Assembly (NCBI GenBank): GCA_030635405.1
Contig: DAOVZA010000149.1
Coordinates: 1 to 6,074 of the forward strand
Direction: 5' to 3'
Source of the DNA: Desulfocapsa sp.
Lineage (GTDB): Bacteria > Desulfobacterota > Desulfobulbia > Desulfobulbales > Desulfocapsaceae
DNA: 6,074 bases
Shown here piece after piece: positions 1-5,638 of the stretch. The translations under genes and the position numbers were made by a program. Numbering within the stretch: position 1 is the first letter of the stretch; each line of letters begins with the position of its first letter. The notes beneath the pieces are model-generated. The model ran no database searches. It had not been told where the DNA came from and saw nothing but the letters and a program-made list of their open reading frames with translations.

Positions 1-270
1 ACCAGAACGAAAGACGACAATGTACTCATAGAGATTGAAGATGATGGTCCGGGCATCAGTAAAGAGGTTCTGGATAAAATCTTTGATCCTTTTTTCAGTA
101 CCAAGGAACAGGGCAAGGGTACAGGGCTGGGCCTTTCCGTTAGCTACGGCATCATCCACGAGCATAACGGCGAAATCAAAGTGCAGTCAACTCCGGGCCA
201 TGGAGCACGGTTCACCGTTATAATACCACTATCCCGGATGAGTTTGGCCAGCACCGGTGATGAACGGTAA
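1..270 (+). CDS. Sensor histidine kinase, C-terminal fragment (HATPase_c domain)
   Basis: This is the 3' end of a sensor histidine kinase; 89 residues are visible, in frame from base 1 to the TAA at 268-270. It would autophosphorylate a histidine (outside the window) with ATP and pass the phosphate to a response regulator. The fragment carries the ATP-lid motifs of the GHKL fold in the right order: G1 box DDGPGI (visible residues 14-19), F box FDPFFSTK (28-35) and G2 box GTGLGLS (40-46), then the usual closing strands (GARFTVIIP) and a short tail. The F and G2 boxes resemble those of NtrB-like kinases that partner sigma-54 activators, which fits the NtrC-type regulator at 1029-2450. The sensor, dimerisation and N-box parts lie upstream of the window, so the stimulus cannot be read here. 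The family call is firm; pairing with the regulator is inferred from proximity. Confidence 0.95.
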   Translation, partial: TRTKDDNVLIEIEDDGPGISKEVLDKIFDPFFSTKEQGKGTGLGLSVSYGIIHEHNGEIKVQSTPGHGARFTVIIPLSRMSLASTGDER

Positions 271-273
271 GCC

Positions 274-318
274 GGCACTCAGTTCAGTACTCCCTTGAGG
301 GGTGCTCAGTATAGTGCC
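274..318 (+). other. Long two-part hairpin just after the kinase gene
   Basis: Four bases after the kinase stop codon, the sequence can fold into a stacked hairpin. The outer stem is GGCACT (274-279) with AGTGCC (313-318). Two 6-base internal strands follow, CAGTTC and CAGTAT. The inner stem is AGTACTCC (286-293) with GGGGTGCT (299-306), 8 pairs including two G-T wobbles, closing a 5-base loop. No T-run follows, so it is not a classical intrinsic terminator. It could protect the 3' end of the kinase mRNA, attenuate read-through, or be a palindromic repeat. Before the next gene there is only a weak CAAG-TTTT-CTTG hairpin with seven Ts (400-418). Confidence 0.5.
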
Positions 319-446
319 CACATGGGTAAACGTGCCTCGAAGGTCTCACTTTGTTCGCTATCTGGTGGTACTCTTAACGTATTAATTTAAAATCACCCTC
401 AAGTTTTCTTGTTTTTTTCTTATCACCTTCACCTAAAGGAAGAGCT

Positions 447-974
447 ATGGGATTGCTAAATATCAGCAATGAAATGATCGCAGAGATGGAAAGTGGATTG
501 AGCCGAGAGGAAATTTTTCAGAAGCATGTTGAGTCAAACCCTTCAGGAGCTGCGAAATACGCTTATTGTATCGCAAGCATCCCTACATCAGTACTTCGGA
601 AACAATATCTGATCATCAATGGATTGCTGACGATCCTTCTTGTTCTCTACGCTGTCATAACCGTTCTTGTCGAATTACCGATTAATTTAAATGAGCCGAC
701 TATTTTCATTTTGATTAAAACGTTGTTGCCCCTCATTTTTTCTTACTTCGTCTTTCGTTTTCATGGTGGAATTTATCGATTGATAGGCCTATGGTGCGTG
801 TATGACCTGTTGGAAAGCATCCTGTTAAATGGAGTGGCGACTATTGCCGATACTATCAGACTGCTCATCCTTTTCTTTGTTATCGTATTGACCTTCTACA
901 TTGCCAGAAAGGTTTTTCCAAATTTGAAGGTATTAGGACCGAAACGGGACTCTAACGGAAACTATTTTATTTAG
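447..974 (+). CDS. Four-helix inner-membrane protein of unrecognised family
   Basis: This gene encodes a 175-residue protein whose family I do not recognise. It has a soluble N-terminus of about 50 residues with a helical, charged segment (MESGLSREEIFQKHVE). Four hydrophobic stretches follow, at about 55-77, 87-104, 108-128 and 134-155, and a short polar tail ends KRDSNGNYFI. There is no signal peptide; the helices should place it in the inner membrane, with both ends probably cytoplasmic. The start is supported by AAAGGA at 435-440, six bases before the ATG. It lies 176 bp after the kinase gene and 54 bp before the response regulator, all in the same direction, so an accessory sensing or modulating role in that two-component system is possible but purely inferred from position. 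A 6-bp inverted repeat (AACAGT 975-980, ACTGTT 993-998) begins right after its stop codon. Confidence 0.8.
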   Translation: MGLLNISNEMIAEMESGLSREEIFQKHVESNPSGAAKYAYCIASIPTSVLRKQYLIINGLLTILLVLYAVITVLVELPINLNEPTIFILIKTLLPLIFSYFVFRFHGGIYRLIGLWCVYDLLESILLNGVATIADTIRLLILFFVIVLTFYIARKVFPNLKVLGPKRDSNGNYFI

Positions 975-1028
975 AACAGTCCATCAGGCAAAACTGTTAC
1001 CCTCCCCAATTTAGAAAGGGTGTGATCA

Positions 1029-2450
1029 ATGAAGAAACAATCTCCTCCCCTCACCAAGATCCTACTTGTTGACGATGAGCCGGATCTGCTTACCGGTCTG
1101 AAGAGAAGCTTTGCCAAACGACTACCAGATACAAACGTTTTAACGGCTAGCGGCGGCAATGAAGCACTGGATATACTGGAACAGGAGGATGTTGCCCTGG
1201 TTCTGATGGATATCATGATGGGCGACATGAACGGACTTGAGGTTCTTGACCGCATCCACAGCATAAAAGCTGAGCTGACCGTCATCATGATGACCGGGTA
1301 TGGGACTATCGAACTGGCTGTGGATGCCATCCGCCGTGGGGCATATGATTTTGTGACCAAACCCCTGGAACTCGACGGCCTGACCAGAATGATTTACAAA
1401 GGATTGGAACGTAGCCGACTGCTTAATGAAAACAAAAAATTACGCAGCAAGATATGTCCCGGAGAAGTAATTCCTGACTTTATCGGCCAGAGTCCCTCCA
1501 TGCAGCGGCTCTACAAGACCATACAAACATCCGCCAACAGCGAGTATACCGTTCTAATCCGTGGAGCTTCGGGTACAGGCAAGGAGATCTGTGCACGGGC
1601 CATACATTCCTTAAGCACACGATCGAAAAAACCCTTTGTCATGGTCAACTGCCCGGCGATTCCTGAGCACCTGCTGGAGTCGGAACTATTTGGCTACCGC
1701 AAAGGCGCCTTTACCGGCGCAGACAGGGACCATGCCGGACTATTCTTCCAGGCGGATGGAGGCACCATCTGTTTGGATGAAATCGGAGACATTCCGGTCA
1801 GCATTCAGACAAAATTGCTGCGGGTTCTGCAGGAACAGGAAATCAAACAGCTCGGGGCAGATACTTCAACCAAGATAGATATTCGTATCATTGCCTCAAC
1901 CAACGCTGATCTGGAAAGCAAGATCACCGAGGGGAAATTCAGGGAGGATCTTTTTTACCGCCTTGAGGTCCTCACTCTGCGCATGCCCTCTCTTTGCGAG
2001 ATTGCTGCAGATGTTCCTCTGCTTGCCGACCACTTTCTAAAAAAGGTTCAAATTGAACTTGGCAGCAGTGAAAAAAGTTTCTCTCAAGCTGCTCTTGAAG
2101 TACTCTTAAAGCACAATTGGCCAGGCAATATCAGAGAACTGCAAAATGTTATACGCCGTGCAGTTCTATTTTGCCCTGGTCCTGTTATTGATGCGGAGCA
2201 CCTGATGATGGAACCGCCATTGTCGGCTCCCGGTCCTTGTGTGAGACAGGGACCGGATATGGAGATCATATCCTATAAAGAAGCCAAGGATACCTGTCTT
2301 GATTTCTTTACCCGGCAGTACGTCCACACGCTGCTCAAAAAAAGCAGTGGAAATATCTCTCAGGCAGCACGCTTGTCACATCTCACCAGGGCCGCTCTGC
2401 AGAAAATAATGCGTCGGTACAATATTGATGGTGATCAGTTCAGGCAATAG
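1029..2450 (+). CDS. NtrC-family sigma-54-dependent response regulator
   Basis: A complete 473-residue response regulator that, when phosphorylated, should assemble as an ATPase ring and open sigma-54 promoters. The receiver domain (about 10-125) has the acidic pair D15-D16, phosphoacceptor D61 (LMD), T89 and K111. The AAA+ domain (about 152-385) has Walker A GASGTGKE (179-186), the sigma-54-contacting loop GAFTGA (226-231), Walker B ending LDE (249-251), arginine-finger region FREDLFYRL (304-312) and WPGNIREL (364-371) near sensor II. A Fis-type helix-turn-helix lies at about 439-466. Length and order are typical of the NtrC class. The start is supported by AAAGGG at 1016-1020, in a short ACCCT/AGGGT inverted repeat (999-1003, 1017-1021) that might modulate initiation. 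All catalytic residues are intact. The likely partner is the upstream kinase. I saw no clear -24/-12 promoter in the window, so the targets are probably elsewhere. Confidence 0.96.
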   Translation: MKKQSPPLTKILLVDDEPDLLTGLKRSFAKRLPDTNVLTASGGNEALDILEQEDVALVLMDIMMGDMNGLEVLDRIHSIKAELTVIMMTGYGTIELAVDAIRRGAYDFVTKPLELDGLTRMIYKGLERSRLLNENKKLRSKICPGEVIPDFIGQSPSMQRLYKTIQTSANSEYTVLIRGASGTGKEICARAIHSLSTRSKKPFVMVNCPAIPEHLLESELFGYRKGAFTGADRDHAGLFFQADGGTICLDEIGDIPVSIQTKLLRVLQEQEIKQLGADTSTKIDIRIIASTNADLESKITEGKFREDLFYRLEVLTLRMPSLCEIAADVPLLADHFLKKVQIELGSSEKSFSQAALEVLLKHNWPGNIRELQNVIRRAVLFCPGPVIDAEHLMMEPPLSAPGPCVRQGPDMEIISYKEAKDTCLDFFTRQYVHTLLKKSSGNISQAARLSHLTRAALQKIMRRYNIDGDQFRQ

Positions 2451-2457
2451 GCTCGTT

Positions 2458-2478
2458 TCTCTCGAAGCGAGAGATTTT
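2458..2478 (+). terminator. Probable intrinsic terminator of the response-regulator unit
   Basis: Seven bases after the regulator's stop codon, TCTCTCG (2458-2464) and CGAGAGA (2468-2474) form a perfect 7-bp stem with a 3-base loop, followed directly by TTTT. Position and layout fit a rho-independent terminator, although the T-run is short. Confidence 0.6.
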
Positions 2479-2479
2479 G

Positions 2480-3025
2480 CTGAACTGTGTCACCGCTCTT
2501 AATCGGCGTTTCTGGTTTGATCAAACGCTTATACTGCTCGCTTATGTTCCTGCACTTACACTGCGTCAATGCTCCAGCACCTGTTAAAATGAGCCGGAGC
2601 TCGATGGCTGGGCGATTCTGTCATCGTGCCAAAGGGTTCCTGAGGCCGTCGGCTTTCACTTCCAGTTACAAGGAAGCCATCATAAGACCACAATTAAAGA
2701 TTTTTCGGAGCTCAATACAGATCCTGCATCCTTGATCCATCTGGCTTCGGACTCCCGTTACCGGGGTTGCCCGCAGATTTAACTACTGACCTGCTGGCTT
2801 CGCTTTGGTCAGGTGGGACTTGAACCATTGCTGGAACTCACCCACTGGCTAGCAATAACCAATTTCTTCCCGCATAGCGGGATTCCCAAGGTTGTGGATT
2901 TACCTCGGCACGACAGAAATAATCTTAATCGACTGATAACTTACCATCACTTAACCTTAGCTCATACAATCTCAAGTCTTATCCACAAGGTGGCGTTTCC
3001 CCTAATACTGCACTGTAGAAAATGA
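2480..3025. other. Non-coding block rich in inverted repeats; possible decayed mobile element or structured RNA
   Basis: This 546-bp stretch has no frame I would call a gene. The longer open frames (2487-2735 and 2813-3025, + strand) lack ribosome-binding sites and have no recognisable protein features. It does hold several stems: GGCTTTC 2651-2657 with GGAAGCC 2672-2678; CCCG-TTAC-CGGG 2754-2765; CTGACC 2786-2791 with GGTCAG 2807-2812; ATTGCT 2827-2832 with AGCAAT 2851-2856; CCCGC-ATA-GCGGG 2869-2881; and TTGTGGAT 2892-2899 with ATCCACAA 2981-2988. A perfect DnaA-box nonamer, TTATCCACA, lies at 2979-2987 but is alone. The density of stems suggests folded RNA. Read on the minus strand, its texture is reminiscent of the 5' domains of a group II intron that has lost its reverse transcriptase and domain V, but I found no diagnostic motif, so this is only a hypothesis. 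Confidence 0.35.
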
Positions 3026-3035
3026 GAGTTTTCTA
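3016..3035. other. AT-rich hairpin upstream of the TraB/GumN gene
   Basis: TAGAAAA (3016-3022) and TTTTCTA (3029-3035) form a perfect 7-bp stem around a 6-base loop. It marks the boundary between the mid-GC repeat block and the AT-rich gene that starts 53 bp later. It may be an operator, part of a leader, or a scar of the insertion that brought in the AT-rich gene. No T-run follows on the + strand. Confidence 0.35.
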
Positions 3036-3088
3036 TGATAAGAAGAAACATGGGGTAATACCAATCTCAATTTAACCAAAGAGCTAAT

Positions 3089-3862
3089 ATGATCTGGCAA
3101 GTTAATAAATCACAACTATATATTTGTGGTTCTATTCATGTTTTAAAAGAAAACCAAAGGTACGTTTTTGACCAAATGGATAAAATTTATTCTTCATCTG
3201 AACGTATAATTTTTGAATCAGATACAACAAACTTGCATCTCTTAGATAATAGCCTTTTTTATCATCAAGATTGCAACTTCAAAGACTCAATCCCCAGAAA
3301 GCTATATAAAAAAACAAAAAAAACTTGGAAAGAACTTGAAATTGTTGGAGTTGATCTAAACAAAGGAAAACCATGGTATGTTGCCAACATTATATTATTC
3401 AATTTATTAGCTCGTTATGGATTTCATGAAAGGAATGGGATAGATTACGTATTGTTAAATAAAACAAAAACAGATAACAAAAAACTCATAGAACTTGAAC
3501 CTATAAACAACGCTTTCATATGTTTTAATAATGTACCTACAGAAGAGCAGCATAGGTATTTATCAGAAATAGTAACAAATCCTGAGGCTACAATTTTAGA
3601 TGTTAAAAATCTTGCTAAAGCTATTTTAACTAATGATATTGATTCATTAAATTCTTATTTTCGCAGGTACTTGAGTGACTATCCTGTCATGTATCACTCT
3701 CTAGTCATTGAAAGAAACGTAAGGTGGTTACCTACCATTATTGACTTTATTAACGACAACATCCCCACTCTCATTGTTGTCGGGGCGCTTCATTGTGTGG
3801 ATTTGTGCGGCCTTCCAGAGCAGATTAGGAAAAAAGGCTATCATGTCGATTTCCTAAATTAA
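3089..3862 (+). CDS. TraB/GumN-family (Tiki-like) protein, no signal peptide
   Basis: This 257-residue protein matches the TraB/GumN family, which includes the Tiki metalloproteases; the substrate of most bacterial members is unknown. Family landmarks appear in order: an N-terminal IWQVNKSQLYICGSIHVL (residues 2-19, with the GxxH-type H17), FESD (E43), KPWYVAN (94-100), GIDYVLLNK (117-125) and a following KKLIELEP, ERN (208-210) and C-terminal VVGALHCV (230-237) ahead of GLPEQIRKKGY. Two conserved His-containing motifs at the ends and the E/RN residues probably form the active site. Many relatives are exported, but this one starts almost directly at the first conserved strand, so it is probably cytoplasmic. 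The ribosome-binding site is weak (AAAGAG, 3078-3083). The gene is visibly more AT-rich than the regulator upstream, with many AAA, ATT and TTA codons, suggesting horizontal acquisition. No partner gene is adjacent. Confidence 0.85.
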   Translation: MIWQVNKSQLYICGSIHVLKENQRYVFDQMDKIYSSSERIIFESDTTNLHLLDNSLFYHQDCNFKDSIPRKLYKKTKKTWKELEIVGVDLNKGKPWYVANIILFNLLARYGFHERNGIDYVLLNKTKTDNKKLIELEPINNAFICFNNVPTEEQHRYLSEIVTNPEATILDVKNLAKAILTNDIDSLNSYFRRYLSDYPVMYHSLVIERNVRWLPTIIDFINDNIPTLIVVGALHCVDLCGLPEQIRKKGYHVDFLN

Positions 3863-3928
3863 TGAAGATTCTTCTTTGCATTTAAATATGTTTCGACTTC
3901 ACGCTTGTATTGAAAATGACCGAAACCT

Positions 3929-3951
3929 GTAAAGTTCTGGGGAAACTTTAC
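3929..3951. other. Hairpin downstream of the TraB/GumN gene
   Basis: GTAAAGTT (3929-3936) and AACTTTAC (3944-3951) form a perfect 8-bp stem with a 7-base loop, 66 bp after the TraB/GumN stop. Only two Ts follow on the + strand and no T-run follows on the minus strand. It may be a weak terminator separating this gene from the next pair, but the evidence is only the stem. Confidence 0.4.
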
Positions 3952-4019
3952 TTAACTCTGTTGCTGAGATTGCCATATTGAAGGTTTAATATTTCATTAA
4001 ATTTCCAAAGTGGAGATAT

Positions 4020-4307
4020 CTACTGTTTCTTATAAAATATCGCCCGTGAATTTATGAGTGATCGACCTTCTTTTACAAATTCGACCCTATCAGGAAGAAG
4101 CTCAACTTGTGATTTGAGAGTAATGGTAGAGCTTGCCACTGGATCAATAGTGAATTTTACATTATGATGATACGAGTCATGTCTGTTTCCAGATTGCCTC
4201 TTTAATATGAAAAAAACTCTTCGCAGATAGCCATCCTCAATTATTGGGAGAACTGCATCCCACAAAGAGTACGAGGATTGATTACTCAAATATATATGAG
4301 AATTCAT
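4020..4307 (-). CDS. Possible small protein of unknown function, divergent from the PsiE gene
   Basis: An open frame on the minus strand gives a 95-residue product from an ATG at 4305-4307 to a TAG at 4020-4022. I recognise no family. The product reads like a soluble, strand-rich protein (for example RVFFILKRQ, KFTIDPVASSTITLKS and RVEFVKEGRSLI), with no signal peptide or membrane helix. The frame continues upstream as far as 4481, but that part lies on the opposite strand of the PsiE gene, so I prefer the internal start. No good ribosome-binding site precedes the chosen ATG; an in-frame TTG about 20 codons earlier is an alternative. If real, it is head-to-head with the PsiE gene, with only 34 bp between the starts. 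The alternative is that 3863-4341 is simply a long leader or spacer. The call rests on protein-like composition and lack of any other gene here. Confidence 0.3.
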   Translation of the reverse strand: MNSHIYLSNQSSYSLWDAVLPIIEDGYLRRVFFILKRQSGNRHDSYHHNVKFTIDPVASSTITLKSQVELLPDRVEFVKEGRSLINSRAIFYKKQ

Positions 4308-4341
4308 CTCAAAAAGTTTCTTGCCATGAATTGGAGTTAAA

Positions 4342-4806
4342 ATGGAAAAATTCAAATCATGTTGTTTAAATGTGCGTTTTTTGAGACAGTTACTAATTGT
4401 TGCCGATGATATCATGCATTTTGCAGTAGCCACGGTTCTTGTGGTTTGCGCTGCAATGATCATGGTGAACACAATACCCAATTTTTTTCAGCAAGGTATA
4501 ACAGGTATCTTGCACGTTTTGAATGATGTGCTTCTTACTCTAATTGTCATCGAACTTATGTGGCCCATCATCAGATTTTTACAAAGAAAATCTTTCAGTT
4601 TAAATCCTTTTCTTTATATCGGTATCATCTCCTCTACCCGACGAATTTTAATGATTGAAGCCGAACATTCAGTAATGTCTCAGGTCAGTAATCACTCATC
4701 AAAATGGTCAGAATTGTGGCCTGTGCTAGCCGAATTAGGTGCTAATGTCACTATTATTTTGGTTCTTGCGGTTGCTTTGCGTATGATAGGAACACGTGAA
4801 AATTAA
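4342..4806 (+). CDS. PsiE-family (phosphate-starvation-inducible E) membrane protein
   Basis: A 154-residue integral membrane protein of the PsiE family, named after an E. coli protein induced by phosphate starvation whose biochemical role is not established. Four hydrophobic segments lie at about 25-46, 57-80, 88-106 and 128-148. The most family-like part is the middle: VLNDVLLTLIVIELMWPIIRF (59-79) followed by NPFLYIGIISSTRRILMIEAE (88-108), with the intramembrane acidic residue E71 and the R100-R101 pair after the third helix. Length is close to normal for the family. The start is supported by GGAG at 4333-4336, five bases before the ATG. I see no Pho-box-like repeat upstream, so phosphate control is not supported by the sequence. 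It stands alone, or head-to-head with the doubtful minus-strand gene at 4020-4307. Confidence 0.85.
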   Translation: MEKFKSCCLNVRFLRQLLIVADDIMHFAVATVLVVCAAMIMVNTIPNFFQQGITGILHVLNDVLLTLIVIELMWPIIRFLQRKSFSLNPFLYIGIISSTRRILMIEAEHSVMSQVSNHSSKWSELWPVLAELGANVTIILVLAVALRMIGTREN

Positions 4807-4871
4807 TCAAAGTCATTAATTAGTTACATTAAGATCTTCCGGTTTTCCCTGTAATATACAGAGCAGAGCTG

Positions 4872-5052
4872 TGACCTTCCCCCATTAAATCGGTCCAATT
4901 TCATGTTATGTGTTTTATGACTGATTATTAATAGGAGGAAGACTATGTCCAGAAAGCATTACCGTCCCGAAGATATTATTTCTAAGCTTCGAGAAGCAGA
5001 CATTCATCTCAGCCAGGCGAAAACAGTTGCTAAGACAATCAGGGTTTTAGGT
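4872..5052 (+). mobile_element. IS3-family insertion sequence remnant (left end only)
   Basis: The remnant begins with a stretch resembling the left terminal repeat of IS3-family elements (TGACCTTCCCCC at 4872-4883, continuing to GGTCCA at 4892-4897). A 47-bp leader with an excellent ribosome-binding site follows, then the first 36 or so codons of orfA. Similarity stops at about 5052, where a hairpin repeat begins. No right terminal repeat, rest of orfA or DDE-type orfB is present in the window, so the element is dead and heavily deleted. Confidence 0.75.
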
Positions 5053-5085
5053 ATCAGGAAGAAGGTTAACTTGTCGCCTTCTTAA
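4945..5085 (+). pseudogene. Truncated IS3-family transposase OrfA
   Basis: Forty-six codons are open from the ATG at 4945, preceded by AGGAGG at 4933-4938. The product begins MSRKHYRPEDIISKLREAD and continues through SQAKTVAKTIRVLGI, a clear match to the N-terminus of OrfA proteins of IS3-family elements (typically M-[ST]-[KR]-[KR]-x-[FY]-[TS]-x-E-x-I-I-x-x-L-[RK]-E-A-[ED]), the first helices of a helix-turn-helix domain. After LGI the sequence leaves the family: the usual residues leading to the second helix are replaced by RKKVNLSPS and a stop, encoded by the hairpin repeat at 5053-5101. A normal OrfA has about 90-100 residues. The fragment could still be translated, but it lacks the full DNA-binding domain and any catalytic partner. 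Confidence 0.8.
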
Positions 5086-5101
5086 AATGGTTAACCTTGC
5101 C
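5053..5101 (+). repeat. Hairpin repeat element, copy 1
   Basis: This 49-bp unit starts ATCAGGAAGAAGGTT and ends TTAACCTTGCC, both shared exactly with copy 2 at 5639-5688 in the same orientation. AAGGTTAAC (5062-5070) and GTTAACCTT (5090-5098) form a perfect 9-bp stem with a 19-base loop. An alternative, mutually exclusive stem is AAGAAGG (5059-5065) with CCTTCTT (5077-5083). The unit interrupts the IS3 orfA remnant and ends 14 bp before the -35 box of the next gene. Conserved arms with an unrelated loop suggest an element selected for its fold. Confidence 0.6.
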
Positions 5102-5115
5102 GCTGGTAATCCTGT

Positions 5116-5144
5116 TTGACTTCTATTCTCTCACCTTATAAGAT
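5116..5144 (+). promoter_or_regulatory. Sigma-70-type promoter of the exported-protein gene
   Basis: TTGACT (5116-5121) and TAAGAT (5139-5144) are separated by exactly 17 bases, close to the ideal -35/-10 arrangement. Transcription would start near 5151, giving a leader of about 60 bases before the ATG at 5210. Confidence 0.65.
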
Positions 5145-5209
5145 TAAGAGAATCTAAAAGAAAGTAGCGTCATTATCCAACCATCAAGATATTCATATGG
5201 AGGTATCAA

Positions 5210-5566
5210 ATGAGGAATAAAACTTTCTACCGGTCACAAAGTCTGTTGCTGGCTCTTGTTTTTCTCTTTTTGCTCCCCGCCACATCTTTCACAGAAGTAA
5301 TCTTTGGAGGTCTTACCTTCCTTGGAGACAGACAGGGTATCTGCATTGAAATCGCAGGAGAATGTGCCACAGAAGATATTGACTTTGAACTTGCCACCTG
5401 TGATGCCAACAACTCAGAAAAAGAAAAGTTCAAGAAGAGAATGCCTTTTACAATCCTTGTGCCCAAAGGAACTCATAAACTGGTTATTAAAAAAAATGGT
5501 GAGCAATTAATCACTGATGAAATCACCATTAAACCTGAAAAAGTTCTTGAATACCAGCTTCCCTAA
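5210..5566 (+). CDS. Small exported protein with PEGA-like C-terminal region
   Basis: A 118-residue protein with a clear signal peptide: basic N-terminus (MRNKTFYR), hydrophobic core about 10-22 (SLLLALVFLFLLP), likely cleavage near residues 25-28. The mature part of about 90 residues should be periplasmic or secreted. Three cysteines (C45, C52, C64) lie in its first half; no lipobox is seen. The last 40 residues (PFTILVPKGTHKLVIKKNG, then strands ending EYQLP) have the pattern of a PEGA-type beta domain, in which a 'P-x-G-x-H-x-[LV]-x-[VI]-x-K-x-G' stretch precedes paired strands; such domains are usually small surface or envelope modules of unknown ligand. The start is well supported by GGAGG at 5199-5203, six bases before the ATG. 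It has its own promoter (5116-5144) and is bracketed by two hairpin repeats, so it seems to be an independent unit. Function not known; the domain match is moderate. Confidence 0.8.
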   Translation: MRNKTFYRSQSLLLALVFLFLLPATSFTEVIFGGLTFLGDRQGICIEIAGECATEDIDFELATCDANNSEKEKFKKRMPFTILVPKGTHKLVIKKNGEQLITDEITIKPEKVLEYQLP

Positions 5567-5573
5567 CACTAAA

Positions 5574-5590
5574 AAACGTCATGTACGTTT
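5574..5590. terminator. Weak hairpin after the exported-protein gene
   Basis: AAACGT (5574-5579) and ACGTTT (5585-5590) pair around a 5-base loop, eight bases after the stop codon. The A-run sits on the 5' side, so a hairpin followed by a T-run exists only on the minus strand. It may act as a weak bidirectional terminator. Confidence 0.35.
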
Positions 5591-5638
5591 ACGGCATTTA
5601 TCTATGGGAAGTCAATCCGTTCTTTATGTGTGAGAAGA

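Noticed and set aside
971..1360. Open minus-strand frame across the receiver domain of the response regulator.
   Set aside because: It lies wholly antisense to a conserved coding region and has low-complexity Ser/Thr-rich composition typical of a shadow frame.
2622..2646. Minus-strand TGGCACG as the -24 element of a sigma-54 promoter controlled by the response regulator.
   Set aside because: The -12 position after the GG reads GA instead of the near-invariant GC, and no gene lies at a sensible distance downstream on that strand.
2804..2835. A tRNA-like T-arm on the minus strand (GGTTCAAGTCCCACC).
   Set aside because: The flanking bases do not form a 5-bp T-stem, and no anticodon arm, D-arm or acceptor stem can be assembled around it.
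2979..2987. Perfect DnaA-box nonamer TTATCCACA, possible replication origin.
   Set aside because: It is a single box. The nearest TGTGGAT (2894-2899) is part of a longer imperfect match, and there is no cluster of boxes, adjacent AT-rich unwinding region or dnaA/dnaN/rep gene. A lone nonamer is expected by chance or as part of a stem.
2487..3025. Open + strand frames at 2487-2735 and 2813-3025 as small genes.
   Set aside because: No ribosome-binding sites, no recognisable motif, composition unlike real proteins, and the same DNA is better explained by its inverted repeats.
4849..4861. CTGT...ACAG palindrome after the PsiE-family gene as a LexA (SOS) box.
   Set aside because: The spacing between CTGT and ACAG is 5 bases rather than 8, and it lies downstream of a gene without an SOS-type gene following.
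5227..5510. Open frames at 5227-5466 (minus) and 5304-5510 (plus) overlapping the exported-protein gene.
   Set aside because: The gene at 5210-5566 has a strong promoter, ribosome-binding site and signal peptide; the other frames have none of these and are shadows.
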